Assembly (NCBI GenBank): GCA_024639405.1
Contig: JAHEIL010000004.1
Location: 1-64,000 of the forward strand
Reading direction: 5' to 3'
DNA: 64,000 nucleotides
From: Crocinitomicaceae bacterium
GTDB taxonomy: Bacteria > Bacteroidota > Bacteroidia > Flavobacteriales_D > Crocinitomicaceae
Each line of letters opens with the position of its first letter. Position 1 is the stretch's first letter. This document shows, one piece after another, positions 55,618-62,969 of this stretch. The notes under the pieces are model-generated. The model was not told where the DNA came from. It made no database searches and saw only the letters and a list, made by a program, of their open reading frames with translations. The translations under genes were made by a program, and so were the position numbers.

Positions 55618-56204
55618 TTTGATTTGATTAATGTTAATACTGATTGTATCATATTGTCACCGTTTCGAGTAATGTCAAATTGAAAATTTGCAACTCTCCA
55701 TTTAAACATTTGCAGTCTAAAAGTTCCCATCACGATGTGTATCAATTCATCGGATGTTATTGCATTTGTAAAAACATTTTTTTGCTGCCCTTCTAATATA
55801 ATTGGCATCAGGTGTTTTATTTTTACAGCCATTATCTTTGATATAGTTTCATTGATGCGTTGGCTTTCTTCCATTAGTCCATCTGAAAAAACAGCTACGA
55901 CAAAGTGAGGCTTCTTTTTAAAGAATATAAATTGATTTTGAAATAGCGTAATGAATTTTTCTTCGGGTGATTGTTCGGCGGAAATTGCATTTGAATATCG
56001 TTCATCCATACTCTTTGCAAGATATTCGAGCAAGGCGATAACTATTTCTTCCTTGCTTGAAAAGTGCCTGTAAATAGCACTTTCAGAAAATTCCATTTCA
56101 TTAGCAAGGTTCTTAATTGTTAAACCACTTACTCCTGATGCCGTTAGTATTTTACCTGCAGCTTCTATAATTTCAAGTTGTCTGTCTGAAATTGACGTTG
56201 TCAT
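55614..56204 (-). CDS. TetR/AcrR-family transcriptional regulator
   Basis: The 196 residues begin with a TetR-type helix-turn-helix: ISDRQLEIIEAAGKILTASGVSGLTIKNLANEMEFSESAIYRHFSSKEEIVIALLEYLA. The C-terminal domain is the usual ligand-binding helical bundle. It is the second gene of the operon and probably represses it. A dyad GTGAATGTTCGCTCAC lies exactly downstream of the -7 box of the operon promoter (56648-56663). Its inducer is unknown, presumably a pump substrate. Confidence 0.93.
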   Translation of the reverse strand: MTTSISDRQLEIIEAAGKILTASGVSGLTIKNLANEMEFSESAIYRHFSSKEEIVIALLEYLAKSMDERYSNAISAEQSPEEKFITLFQNQFIFFKKKPHFVVAVFSDGLMEESQRINETISKIMAVKIKHLMPIILEGQQKNVFTNAITSDELIHIVMGTFRLQMFKWRVANFQFDITRNGDNMIQSVLTLIKSN

Positions 56205-56217
56205 TTATTTTTTAGTT

Positions 56218-56625
56218 TTAGTTTATAGTTTTCATTTTCAAAAAGGCAACTCCTAGCCAAATCACAGAAGCCGTCATTGCAATTGCTCCAATTAATACCA
56301 GTGCAGGAGGCAAACCAAAATACACCTCTGTTAATATTCCTATTGGCATTAATAAGCCTGTAAGTGCCAACCTAGAAATGGCTTTCACGTTTTGAAGTTT
56401 GTCTCTGAAATGTAGGAGTAAATAGCCAATTAGGATGTTTAAAAATGCAAACAAATTCCCATGAACGTGAGCCAGTCTTGTTTCAAAGTGTTTCCCGATA
56501 CTGTATGAATTCACCCATTCTTCCTTTCCCGGAGCAAAGTCACGGAGATAGATCAGTAGAAAGCCATAAGCCATAAAAAGCCCCATTGTCAGGAAGCCTA
56601 TTGCGATGTTGTTTTTTCCGTTCAT
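56218..56625 (-). CDS. First gene of efflux operon: small four-helix membrane protein
   Basis: The 135 residues have four membrane helices, with NNIAIGFLTMGLFMAYGFLLIYLRDF, HVHGNLFAFLNILIGYLLLHFRDKL and a C-terminal VWLGVAFLKMKT. The sequence RLAHVHGNLFAFLNILIGY recalls small haem-copper-oxidase-like or cytochrome-associated membrane proteins, but this is only a resemblance. It is the promoter-proximal gene, 13 bases before the TetR gene. Confidence 0.72.
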   Translation of the reverse strand: MNGKNNIAIGFLTMGLFMAYGFLLIYLRDFAPGKEEWVNSYSIGKHFETRLAHVHGNLFAFLNILIGYLLLHFRDKLQNVKAISRLALTGLLMPIGILTEVYFGLPPALVLIGAIAMTASVIWLGVAFLKMKTIN

Positions 56626-56647
56626 TTTGTTTGTGTTTATATTGTAA

Positions 56648-56694
56648 GTGAATGTTCGCTCACAAAGGTATGTAAATTATATTCACACGTGCAA
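56648..56694 (-). promoter_or_regulatory. Promoter and TetR-type operator of the efflux operon
   Basis: On the minus strand TACCTTTG (56663-56670) is a perfect -7 box, with TTG at 56692-56694 about 21 bases upstream. The dyad GTGAnnGnnCnnTCAC at 56648-56663 overlaps the predicted start of transcription. A repressor bound there would block initiation, which fits the TetR gene in the same operon. Confidence 0.6.
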
Positions 56695-57414
56695 GTTTTT
56701 TTGATAAAACTTGAAAATATGACGAAAACATCTGGTGAATTGGGTAATTGGCACATTTGAAACTTGCCTGTGTATAGGGGCAAAACCCAAATGTGCTAAT
56801 TTTGGGCAGGCTTAAATTATTTTTAAATTGTCAGTGAGAAATCATCTGCATTCACGTACACTATTAAAAATTTAATAAATGTGAGTTTAATTTTTAAAAC
56901 CTCGCCGTTGTTTTAGTGTCAGTGAACTAGTCAGGCTTCAGGGTACATACAGCGAAATTGGCAACCACGTTTTTCTTGTCCGAAAGTTAATTTGGGAGTG
57001 AAAAATTGGTCAATTTGTTGTCTGCTCGCTAGTTGTCCCATCGTCTTTTAGGGTTACTTTTAATTTGCAAATATCTTCAATTATACCCATTCCCTCCCCA
57101 ATTTCCAAACAAAATTTTTCCCAACCTGTTCACAAGCTGTGAAAAAATCTCAATTATTTTACAGGTCACCTTTTTGAACCATTTTTTGGGGTAAAAAGTG
57201 ACTTTTCACTCCCTGAAAATAATCAACCAACAAAAATCGAGAATCAACCAAATTCGAACTTGTCGAGAACAAATTTTTCTTGTTGTCTTTTACCAACAAA
57301 ATCAAGGCTTTCGAGCTTTTTGCAGAAAAAAATCTTTCCCAACCTGTTCACAAGCTGTGAAAAAATTCCATCAAACCTACTGAATTTTGCCAAGAACACT
57401 TTAAAACAAATCAT
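56695..57414. other. Long intergenic region with repeats and hairpins, possible element origin or control region
   Basis: No coding frame is convincing in these 720 bases. Visible structure includes inverted arms GCACATTTG/CAAATGTGC (56751-56759 and 56788-56796) nested with GCCTG/CAGGC (56766-56770 and 56807-56811). AT-rich inverted arms lie around 56865-56905, and a 32-bp direct repeat occurs twice at 57117 and 57335. It lies upstream of the excisionase-like genes of the element. It may hold oriT, a replication origin or their promoter; none of these is proved. Confidence 0.45.
57117..57366 (+). repeat. Perfect 32-bp direct repeat (two copies)
   Basis: Identical 32-base units occupy 57117-57148 and 57335-57366, 218 bases apart. 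Each contains the dyad TTCACA-agc-TGTGAA and ends in six A and a T. The second copy is 48 bases upstream of the first helix-turn-helix gene. Confidence 0.85.
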
Positions 57415-57711
57415 ATGGCAGCAAACATCATCACTAGCGAAGATCTAGAGCAATTCAAATGGGAATTCTTAGAACTAATCAAAGGACACATTGATCAACG
57501 ACTTGGGAAAGTAAAACCAGAAATCGAAGACAGACAGTGGTTAAAATCCCATCAAGTGCAACGCATGCTGGGTATTTCCCCAGGCACTTTGCAAACATTG
57601 CGCATCAATGGGACGATTCCTTACACCAAAGTTGGCGGAATTATCTTCTATGACAAGAAAGACATTCAGCAAATCATGGAGAAAAACATGAAGAACAAAC
57701 GGAATTACTAA
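57415..57711 (+). CDS. Helix-turn-helix protein (HTH_17, excisionase-like)
   Basis: The 98 residues have a helical N-terminus (EDLEQFKWEFLELIKGHIDQRLGK). A MerR/excisionase-type domain follows, with WLKSHQVQRMLGISPGTLQTLRINGTIPYTKVGGIIFYDKKDIQQIMEKN. Such proteins stand next to mobilisation and excision genes of Bacteroidota integrative elements. It is probably an excision or transcription factor. The 32-bp repeats upstream are possible binding sites. A second similar gene follows after 9 bases. Confidence 0.88.
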   Translation: MAANIITSEDLEQFKWEFLELIKGHIDQRLGKVKPEIEDRQWLKSHQVQRMLGISPGTLQTLRINGTIPYTKVGGIIFYDKKDIQQIMEKNMKNKRNY

Positions 57712-57720
57712 TCAAATAAA

Positions 57721-58017
57721 ATGCGCAACATGAAAAAATCAGTTCAACAAATGCAACAAATTCTTGAGGAAATGAAGACAATCAAAAAAAACCTTATTCC
57801 TCAAGAACCTGTCAAAGAAATTTGGATCGGTGGTATTGAAGTACAAACAACACTTTTCATTTCTGAAAGAACCTTATATCGTCACCGCAAATCAGGAAGC
57901 CTGCCCTACAGTCGCGTTCGAGGAAAAATCTATTACAAAAAATCCGATATCCGCGATTTGCTTGAGAAGAACTACCGCACCGAGCAACCAAAATGCACGT
58001 GCTGCAGCAATAAATAA
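57721..58017 (+). CDS. Second helix-turn-helix protein (HTH_17)
   Basis: The 98 residues share the layout of the previous protein: helices at the start (VQQMQQILEEMKTIKKNL), then WIGGIEVQTTLFISERTLYRHRKSGSLPYSRVRGKIYYKKSDIRDLLEKN. The C-terminus CTCCSNK is cysteine-rich. The pair looks like diverged tandem paralogues. Whether they form a heterodimer is not known. Both belong to the element backbone. Confidence 0.88.
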   Translation: MRNMKKSVQQMQQILEEMKTIKKNLIPQEPVKEIWIGGIEVQTTLFISERTLYRHRKSGSLPYSRVRGKIYYKKSDIRDLLEKNYRTEQPKCTCCSNK

Positions 58018-58122
58018 TTAAATCAAGAATCAATGACGATACTCACAATCATCACCCTTTGGTTTCGGAAGAGAATCAAAGATCGAAAAAACAAAAACTA
58101 AAATCCATTAAATCGGTTACCC

Positions 58123-58944
58123 ATGCAAGTTAATTACATAAAACATTTGGAAAGCATCCATTCAAAGTTTATTGAGGATAATCGAATTAACCCATTCCAT
58201 ATCAGTTTATACATGGCTTTATTCCACCTATGGAATTCGGCCATGTTTCCTGAACAATTAAGCATCGCCCGAACAGAAGTCATGCTGTTTTCAAAAATAG
58301 GTTCCGTCAATACCTATACGAAATGTTTGAAACAGTTACATGCTTTCGGTTACATCGAATACCTGCCTTCCAAAAATCCATACGTAGGAAGTTTGATTAA
58401 CATGTACAGAAGTGATAATAGTTCAAGTAATAGTAGTGATCATAGTATGTGTCTCAAAACTGATAATAGTTGTGATAATACAAGTGAAATACACATGAGA
58501 CCTTATATAAACTATTTAAACAATAATAAACAATTAAACAATATAAACTATTTAGGTGTCGATTTAAAAAAAATCGACCAACCAACAATTTCAAAAAGTA
58601 AAGATGAATTTTCTTCTTCTGATGAAAAAGTAATGAAAGTTGCAAAGAATGAAAATCCAGTTGAAAAACCAAAAAAGACAAAACCAATTGTTGCTTTGCC
58701 AACCATGGATCAAGTCACTGCTTTTTTTCAAGAAAAAAATAGATCGGAATTGGAAGCGCAAAAATTCTTCAATCATTTTGAATCCAATGGATGGCTTGTT
58801 GGTGGAAAAGCAAAAATGAAAAATTGGCATGCAGCAGCGCGCAATTGGATCTTGAATTCCGACAAATTTCAAAGCGGAATACAACAAAAAAAGCCCGGTG
58901 ATATTGCAGTCAATCAAAACAAAGATTACAGTGTACCCCTCTAA
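58123..58944 (+). CDS. Element replication-type protein with winged-helix N-terminus
   Basis: The 273 residues begin with KHLESIHSKFIEDNRINPFHISLYMALFHLWNSAMFPEQLSIARTEVMLFSKIGSVNTYTKCLKQLHAFGYIEYLPS, a winged-helix pattern used by replication and element proteins. A low-complexity, Ser/Asn/Lys-rich linker follows. The C-terminal FFNHFESNGWLVGGKAKMKNWHAAARNWI is shared with DnaD-like primosome proteins. It is followed by a DnaC-like loader gene, a typical initiator-loader pair. The function in replication is inferred. Confidence 0.75.
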   Translation: MQVNYIKHLESIHSKFIEDNRINPFHISLYMALFHLWNSAMFPEQLSIARTEVMLFSKIGSVNTYTKCLKQLHAFGYIEYLPSKNPYVGSLINMYRSDNSSSNSSDHSMCLKTDNSCDNTSEIHMRPYINYLNNNKQLNNINYLGVDLKKIDQPTISKSKDEFSSSDEKVMKVAKNENPVEKPKKTKPIVALPTMDQVTAFFQEKNRSELEAQKFFNHFESNGWLVGGKAKMKNWHAAARNWILNSDKFQSGIQQKKPGDIAVNQNKDYSVPL

Positions 58945-59071
58945 TCTTCAATCTTCAATCTTTAATCTTCATCCCGACGCTTCGGGATTCAATCTTGTAA
59001 TCTTCAATCTTCAATCTTCAATCTTCAATCTTTAATCTTTAATCTTCAATCTTCAATCTTCAATCTTCAAA
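58943..59071 (+). repeat. Heptamer tandem repeat AATCTTC, about 15 units, with inserted hairpin
   Basis: Units of AATCTTC (a few ending in T or G) run between the initiator-like and loader-like genes: four before and eleven after a hairpin ATCCCGA/TCGGGAT (58971-58988). They may be iterons, or simply slippage-expanded intergenic DNA. Confidence 0.85.
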
Positions 59072-59080
59072 TCCTGTGTT

Positions 59081-59707
59081 ATGTTAGAAAAATGTTATAC
59101 CCTAGTCGATGGTTATCGACAATTCGACTTCCTCACCTGTGTGCGCTACCTCAATCATCTGGGAAGGAAACAATACGGATCATCATTTTCCATAAACCCT
59201 GACGATCGTTTTATTCTCCACAAACTCATTTCCTATGCGATTGGTTCTGAAGAGCGGTGCCAGGAACATGGAATTGACCTTTCGAAAGGAATCTTGCTGA
59301 CGGGTCCAGTTGGTTGTGGGAAAACATCATTAATGACCTTGTTAAACGCATTCATATATCCAGATCAGAAGTATCAGGTGAAAAATACACGGCAAATTGC
59401 ATCCGAATTTCACAAGGAAGGTTTTGAAGTAATCCACAAATACGGTATGCGTGAAAAAGCTTTTTGTCTCGACGATTTAGGAATAGAACACACCATCAAA
59501 CATTTTGGCAATGAATGTAACACGATAGGTGAAATTTTACTCCAGCGTTACGAATTACAAGTTAATCAAAGAATCATTACCCATGCAACCACCAATTTGA
59601 ATGCTGATGAATTGGAGGCCATCTATGGAATCCGTGTCCGTTCACGTTTGCGTTCCATGTTCAACCTCATCTCTTTCCCCATTGATACGTGCGACAAACG
59701 CAAATGA
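59081..59707 (+). CDS. DnaC/IstB-like ATPase, helicase-loader type
   Basis: The 208 residues have an N-terminal helical part and an AAA+ fold: Walker A LLTGPVGCGKTSLMTLL, Walker B FCLDDLGIEH, sensor 1 IITHATTNLNADELEAIYG and an arginine-finger segment RVRSRLRSMFNLISFP. DnaC-like proteins load the replicative helicase, and related ones help transposases. The partner upstream is the replication-type protein. There is no transposase nearby, which makes IstB itself unlikely. Confidence 0.88.
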   Translation: MLEKCYTLVDGYRQFDFLTCVRYLNHLGRKQYGSSFSINPDDRFILHKLISYAIGSEERCQEHGIDLSKGILLTGPVGCGKTSLMTLLNAFIYPDQKYQVKNTRQIASEFHKEGFEVIHKYGMREKAFCLDDLGIEHTIKHFGNECNTIGEILLQRYELQVNQRIITHATTNLNADELEAIYGIRVRSRLRSMFNLISFPIDTCDKRK

Positions 59708-59730
59708 TAATCCCATATAATAATCAAAAA

Positions 59731-60384
59731 ATGAAAATAAAACTCACAAAACTCGACACGACAAAAATCGTTCAAGTTCGTTTAAAAGACACCCAATATT
59801 ACCAGGAAGAATTTCCCAAAAAACAAATCGTCATTCACCACACCGTTTCCAATGGCAATGCTAAAAATGTAATTGCATGGTGGGGAAAAACACCTGCTCG
59901 CATTGGTGTTGCTTTCGTTATCGATCGAGAAGGAATCATCCACCAATGTTTCAGTTCCAAACATTGGGCGCATCATTTAGGCATCAAGAGCGCGAAAAAC
60001 AAGCAATTGAATCAACAGTCCATCGGAATAGAATTATGCGCTTGGGGGTCATTAAAACGCAGTGATGTGAAGTCAGGCATCGTCGCGCAATTCACCTCAT
60101 CCACAGGAACTATCATCCCAAACGATGAGGTCATTGCATTAGAAAAAACATTTCGAGGTTCAAAGTACTACCAAAAATACACCGACAAACAGTTGAAAAC
60201 CCTTCAAATACTACTGAACTACCTATGCAAAACCTACAACATTCCAAACACCTACAATTCCGATATGTGGGATTATTCAAGGTCGGCCATAAATGGAAGT
60301 CCTGGAATATTTACCCACGTCAGCTATAGAAAAGATAAAAGCGATTGTTTTCCACAGGAGGAGTTGCTGGAAATCCTTGAGTAA
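59731..60384 (+). CDS. N-acetylmuramoyl-L-alanine amidase
   Basis: From the ATG at 59731, chosen for the A-rich sequence before it, this is 217 residues. An alternative ATG at 59704 overlaps the loader stop codon. Amidase_2 motifs are VIHHTVSNG, GVAFVIDREGIIHQCF, HWAHHLGI and SIGIELCAWG, with zinc-binding histidines in HHT and later. It cuts the bond between muramic acid and the stem peptide. No signal peptide or holin is seen. In integrative elements such an enzyme may open the wall for conjugation or be a phage relic. Confidence 0.85.
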   Translation: MKIKLTKLDTTKIVQVRLKDTQYYQEEFPKKQIVIHHTVSNGNAKNVIAWWGKTPARIGVAFVIDREGIIHQCFSSKHWAHHLGIKSAKNKQLNQQSIGIELCAWGSLKRSDVKSGIVAQFTSSTGTIIPNDEVIALEKTFRGSKYYQKYTDKQLKTLQILLNYLCKTYNIPNTYNSDMWDYSRSAINGSPGIFTHVSYRKDKSDCFPQEELLEILE

Positions 60385-60455
60385 AAACATTGAATTCAAG
60401 ATTTTTTAAATTCGCCATAATAATTAAACTTTCATCTGATTAATATAGATTTAGA

Positions 60456-61121
60456 TTAATTTTCTGCGTTTAGTTCCTTCTCAAATTCAATCAGGTCTAT
60501 TTGAAGCTGACTTTCATCAATGCTTTTTAGAATTTCAACAAGCTCGTGATGACATTTTTTGTATTTTAGTTTACGTTTACAAAAACAAAAATCATTTCGA
60601 GTAAGAGGAGTATCGTTTAACAAGTGTTTTAAAATCATAACACATTCTTCAACGCTATTGATTTTCAAATCTTCTGCGTAGTACTGTTTAATTCCCTCAA
60701 AGTGATGCTTATACTCACCATTTGCAAACTTACCTTTTTTTTCGAAATAGACTTGATTAACAAAAAAAGGATAAATTTTTTCTCTTGTGAAGGTAAGTAA
60801 ATTGATTCCCCTTGCTTTTAATAACAACATTTTATGAGTTATGTCTAAGCAACAGATACCATGTTCGTCAATATGATGATCTTCTATCCTTTTAATCTTT
60901 TCAGATGTTTCTAATACTATTGGTATACAAAAAGGATATTGAAAGGGCACTATGATTATAATTGAAAACGTATCCCAATAATCACCAACGCTATCACAAA
61001 TATCTATTTCACCAGTAATCAACCAAGCATTATTAGCTTGGTTGATGTTTTTGTGACTTAGTTTTGGAAAAAATTCATTCAAAGATTTGAAATCTTTTTC
61101 AAATAAATTTGTGTTTTTCAT
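60456..61121 (-). CDS. E2-like (ubiquitin-conjugating fold) protein with C-terminal SEC-C zinc motif, Pycsar accessory gene
   Basis: The 221 residues have a UBC-like core: WLITGEIDICDSVGDYWDTFSIIIIVPFQYPFCIPIVLETS, then the block DHHIDEHGICCLDI. This last block parallels the E2 active-site line HPN...GxICLDI; Cys91 (of Cys90-Cys91) would be the catalytic residue. The C-terminus has CxC-x8-CH at Cys179, Cys181, Cys190 and His191, the SEC-C zinc motif. No E1 or JAB gene is adjacent. It is the last gene of the operon, 5 bp after the cyclase gene. E2 enzymes in short type II CBASS act on the signal-making enzyme; a similar role here is inference. Confidence 0.75.
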   Translation of the reverse strand: MKNTNLFEKDFKSLNEFFPKLSHKNINQANNAWLITGEIDICDSVGDYWDTFSIIIIVPFQYPFCIPIVLETSEKIKRIEDHHIDEHGICCLDITHKMLLLKARGINLLTFTREKIYPFFVNQVYFEKKGKFANGEYKHHFEGIKQYYAEDLKINSVEECVMILKHLLNDTPLTRNDFCFCKRKLKYKKCHHELVEILKSIDESQLQIDLIEFEKELNAEN

Positions 61122-61126
61122 ACAAA

Positions 61127-62131
61127 TTAAAAATTGAAATAAGGTTTACTTTTTTCAGCTAAAGGAATTAGATTTTGTGGATTTCTATTGTTGTAAACCA
61201 AATGGTTATGAGTTTTCATTATCAATTTCCCATTGTTGTCCGTTGCAATAATATCAAGCGTTTTTAAAAATTTAAACCATTCAAAATCATATTGAGTATA
61301 TCTAAATCCCTTTTCTGGAATTTGGAAAATATAGCGTTTTTTATGATCTACTAATCTAATGCAAACAGGAGTGAAAAATTGATCTAGTATTAAAGCTTCA
61401 CTTTTTATATTATCACCAATTACGATTCCATTATTATCAGCATAGCTTTGCATTTTGGCAGCTAAACTTGTATGTAGGCTACAAGTCGTAACTTCACTTA
61501 TTTCTCCAATGCCAGCTAATGACCAAATCACATCAGAATCATAACCAAGGTCAATTCCAATTCTAGTGTAAATATTTTCAACACCTTGCTCATTTAAAAG
61601 CTCTTTCAAATCATTCTTCATGAAATATGAAAATAATGCTGCGCTTTGTAAAGCCCTTTCAACGGCTATTTTTTTATTTATATTTTTTCCACCAAAGTAA
61701 ACAAATAAACCATCTCCTTGTAATCGATGAACATATCCACCAAATGCCAAACAAGTATGTATAGCAGCTTTTTGAATAATATTTGAAATTACCATTACAG
61801 TTAGAGGATCATATCTTTTAAAAAGATTTGTTGATCCTTTAATATCTATAAACATAGAAACAATGTAATGGTTTTCAACTCCTTGACTTTCTTTTAAGTC
61901 AGCGAAATCAGGATGAAGTCCAGTGGGTTGATTAAAATTTGGTGTAACCCCATTTTTTAGAGCTAATTCTGTCATTGCTGGCAATAACTGATTGTCTTGA
62001 AATTGGGCTCTAACTTCTTCTAGTAGTATACTTTCATTTAATTCACCTGTTGCGCTGTAGTATCTTTCCTTAGCAACGCCTTTATTCATCACTTGACGAA
62101 TGTTTTCAAAATATGTATTGTACAAATTCAT
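61127..62131 (-). CDS. pycC: Class III nucleotide cyclase of Pycsar type (PycC-like)
   Basis: The 334 residues have the guanylate/adenylate cyclase fold at about 90-250. Metal-binding Asp96 lies in VSMFIDIKGSTNLFKRYDP and Asp140 in HRLQGDGLFVYFG. Pycsar cyclases make cCMP or cUMP when phage infects the cell. Which base is used cannot be read by eye. The neighbouring three-helix membrane protein is the expected effector, 6 bp upstream. The C-terminus ends in PLAEKSKPYFNF, with no glycine for E1/E2-type ligation. The gene might also be an ordinary adenylate cyclase, but context argues for Pycsar. Confidence 0.85.
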   Translation of the reverse strand: MNLYNTYFENIRQVMNKGVAKERYYSATGELNESILLEEVRAQFQDNQLLPAMTELALKNGVTPNFNQPTGLHPDFADLKESQGVENHYIVSMFIDIKGSTNLFKRYDPLTVMVISNIIQKAAIHTCLAFGGYVHRLQGDGLFVYFGGKNINKKIAVERALQSAALFSYFMKNDLKELLNEQGVENIYTRIGIDLGYDSDVIWSLAGIGEISEVTTCSLHTSLAAKMQSYADNNGIVIGDNIKSEALILDQFFTPVCIRLVDHKKRYIFQIPEKGFRYTQYDFEWFKFLKTLDIIATDNNGKLIMKTHNHLVYNNRNPQNLIPLAEKSKPYFNF

Positions 62132-62137
62132 GTTTGA

Positions 62138-62632
62138 TTATTTTAAATTTTTTAGTATTAATATTATTAATGGTATGTAAATGAATATCTGTATTGCGAA
62201 CAAATTTCCAACAACATATAGTTTCTTGAATTTGCTTTTCAAACCTGAGGCAAGCTTAAATGTTTGCGTTCTTAAGTCTTCTATCTCTTCATCTTCGGAC
62301 TCATCAGCTGATTTTTTCTTGAAATTCGTTTCTCCCATACTCTCAATAGATTGAAAAAACAATAAAGAATTTGTTTCATCCGTTAAATAAGGTCTTGAAG
62401 CTAAAACTAAGATTAACAGATTTATCAAGCCTAGAATCATCGATATAATCAATAAAGTTGGAATTACCCAGTACCAATAAGTTAAATCCATAATCGTTGT
62501 GTAACTTGCAACCAAACCACCCACAATAAACAAGTTCAAAGTCAAATAGACATTACTTTTATTATTTACACTGTCAAAATAATGGTCATAACGTGCTATA
62601 CAAAATTTTAATCTTTCTTTTTCACGATCCAT
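62138..62632 (-). CDS. pycTM: Pycsar membrane effector (PycTM-like)
   Basis: The 164 residues begin with a soluble segment EKERLKFCIARYDHYFDSVNNKSNVYLTLNLFIVGG that is the hallmark of the Pycsar transmembrane effector family. Three membrane helices follow at about 28-47, 52-78 and 139-161. The effector is thought to sense cyclic pyrimidine mononucleotide and disrupt the inner membrane, killing the infected cell. It lies between the DUF2188 gene (3 bp) and the cyclase gene (6 bp). Confidence 0.85.
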   Translation of the reverse strand: MDREKERLKFCIARYDHYFDSVNNKSNVYLTLNLFIVGGLVASYTTIMDLTYWYWVIPTLLIISMILGLINLLILVLASRPYLTDETNSLLFFQSIESMGETNFKKKSADESEDEEIEDLRTQTFKLASGLKSKFKKLYVVGNLFAIQIFIYIPLIILILKNLK

Positions 62633-62635
62633 AAC

Positions 62636-62857
62636 CTAACCCTTAATTTTACTCGGATCATTCCCATAACTGTTCTTTTCACGAATCTTCCCATCCCGAC
62701 CATGAATGATCACTTCTGATTTTTGATTCATAGCGATTTTGATCGCTGCATTTTCCGCTTCTTTTTGAGTTGCAGTTACTTTAGTAGCTTTTTCGTTGCC
62801 GGCTACTTTAGCTGCCCATCCTTGTGGGTGCTTAACGACGTGTACATTCTTTCCCAT
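62636..62857 (-). CDS. DUF2188-domain protein
   Basis: The start at 62857 gives 73 residues: MGKNVHVVKHPQGWAAKVAG, then EKATKVTATQKEAENAAIKIAMN and a tail EVIIHGRDGKIREKNSYGNDP. The DUF2188 pattern is clear. The 18 codons upstream in frame are not needed. Its function is unknown. It heads the Pycsar operon with only 3 bp to the effector gene, so it may be a small regulatory or structural partner. Confidence 0.9.
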   Translation of the reverse strand: MGKNVHVVKHPQGWAAKVAGNEKATKVTATQKEAENAAIKIAMNQKSEVIIHGRDGKIREKNSYGNDPSKIKG

Positions 62858-62969
62858 AATTTTGATTTTTAGGAATAAATTCTTTAACTGATCATCTCTC
62901 GTGAAGACCAACCGAACCTGAAGGAAGTATGATTTTTTAGGGAAATTGGAGTAGTTTCAAAAAAGTTCG

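Noticed and set aside
58033-58101. 22-codon plus-strand ORF between the second HTH gene and the replication-type gene
   Set aside because: Too short and basic to judge, with no recognisable motif.
58943-59071. CRISPR-like array
   Set aside because: The units are 7 bp and contiguous without spacers, and no cas genes are near; it is a tandem repeat.
61127-62131. Ordinary adenylate cyclase for cAMP
   Set aside because: The adjacent PycTM-like effector and defence neighbourhood fit Pycsar much better, although the base used cannot be determined by eye.
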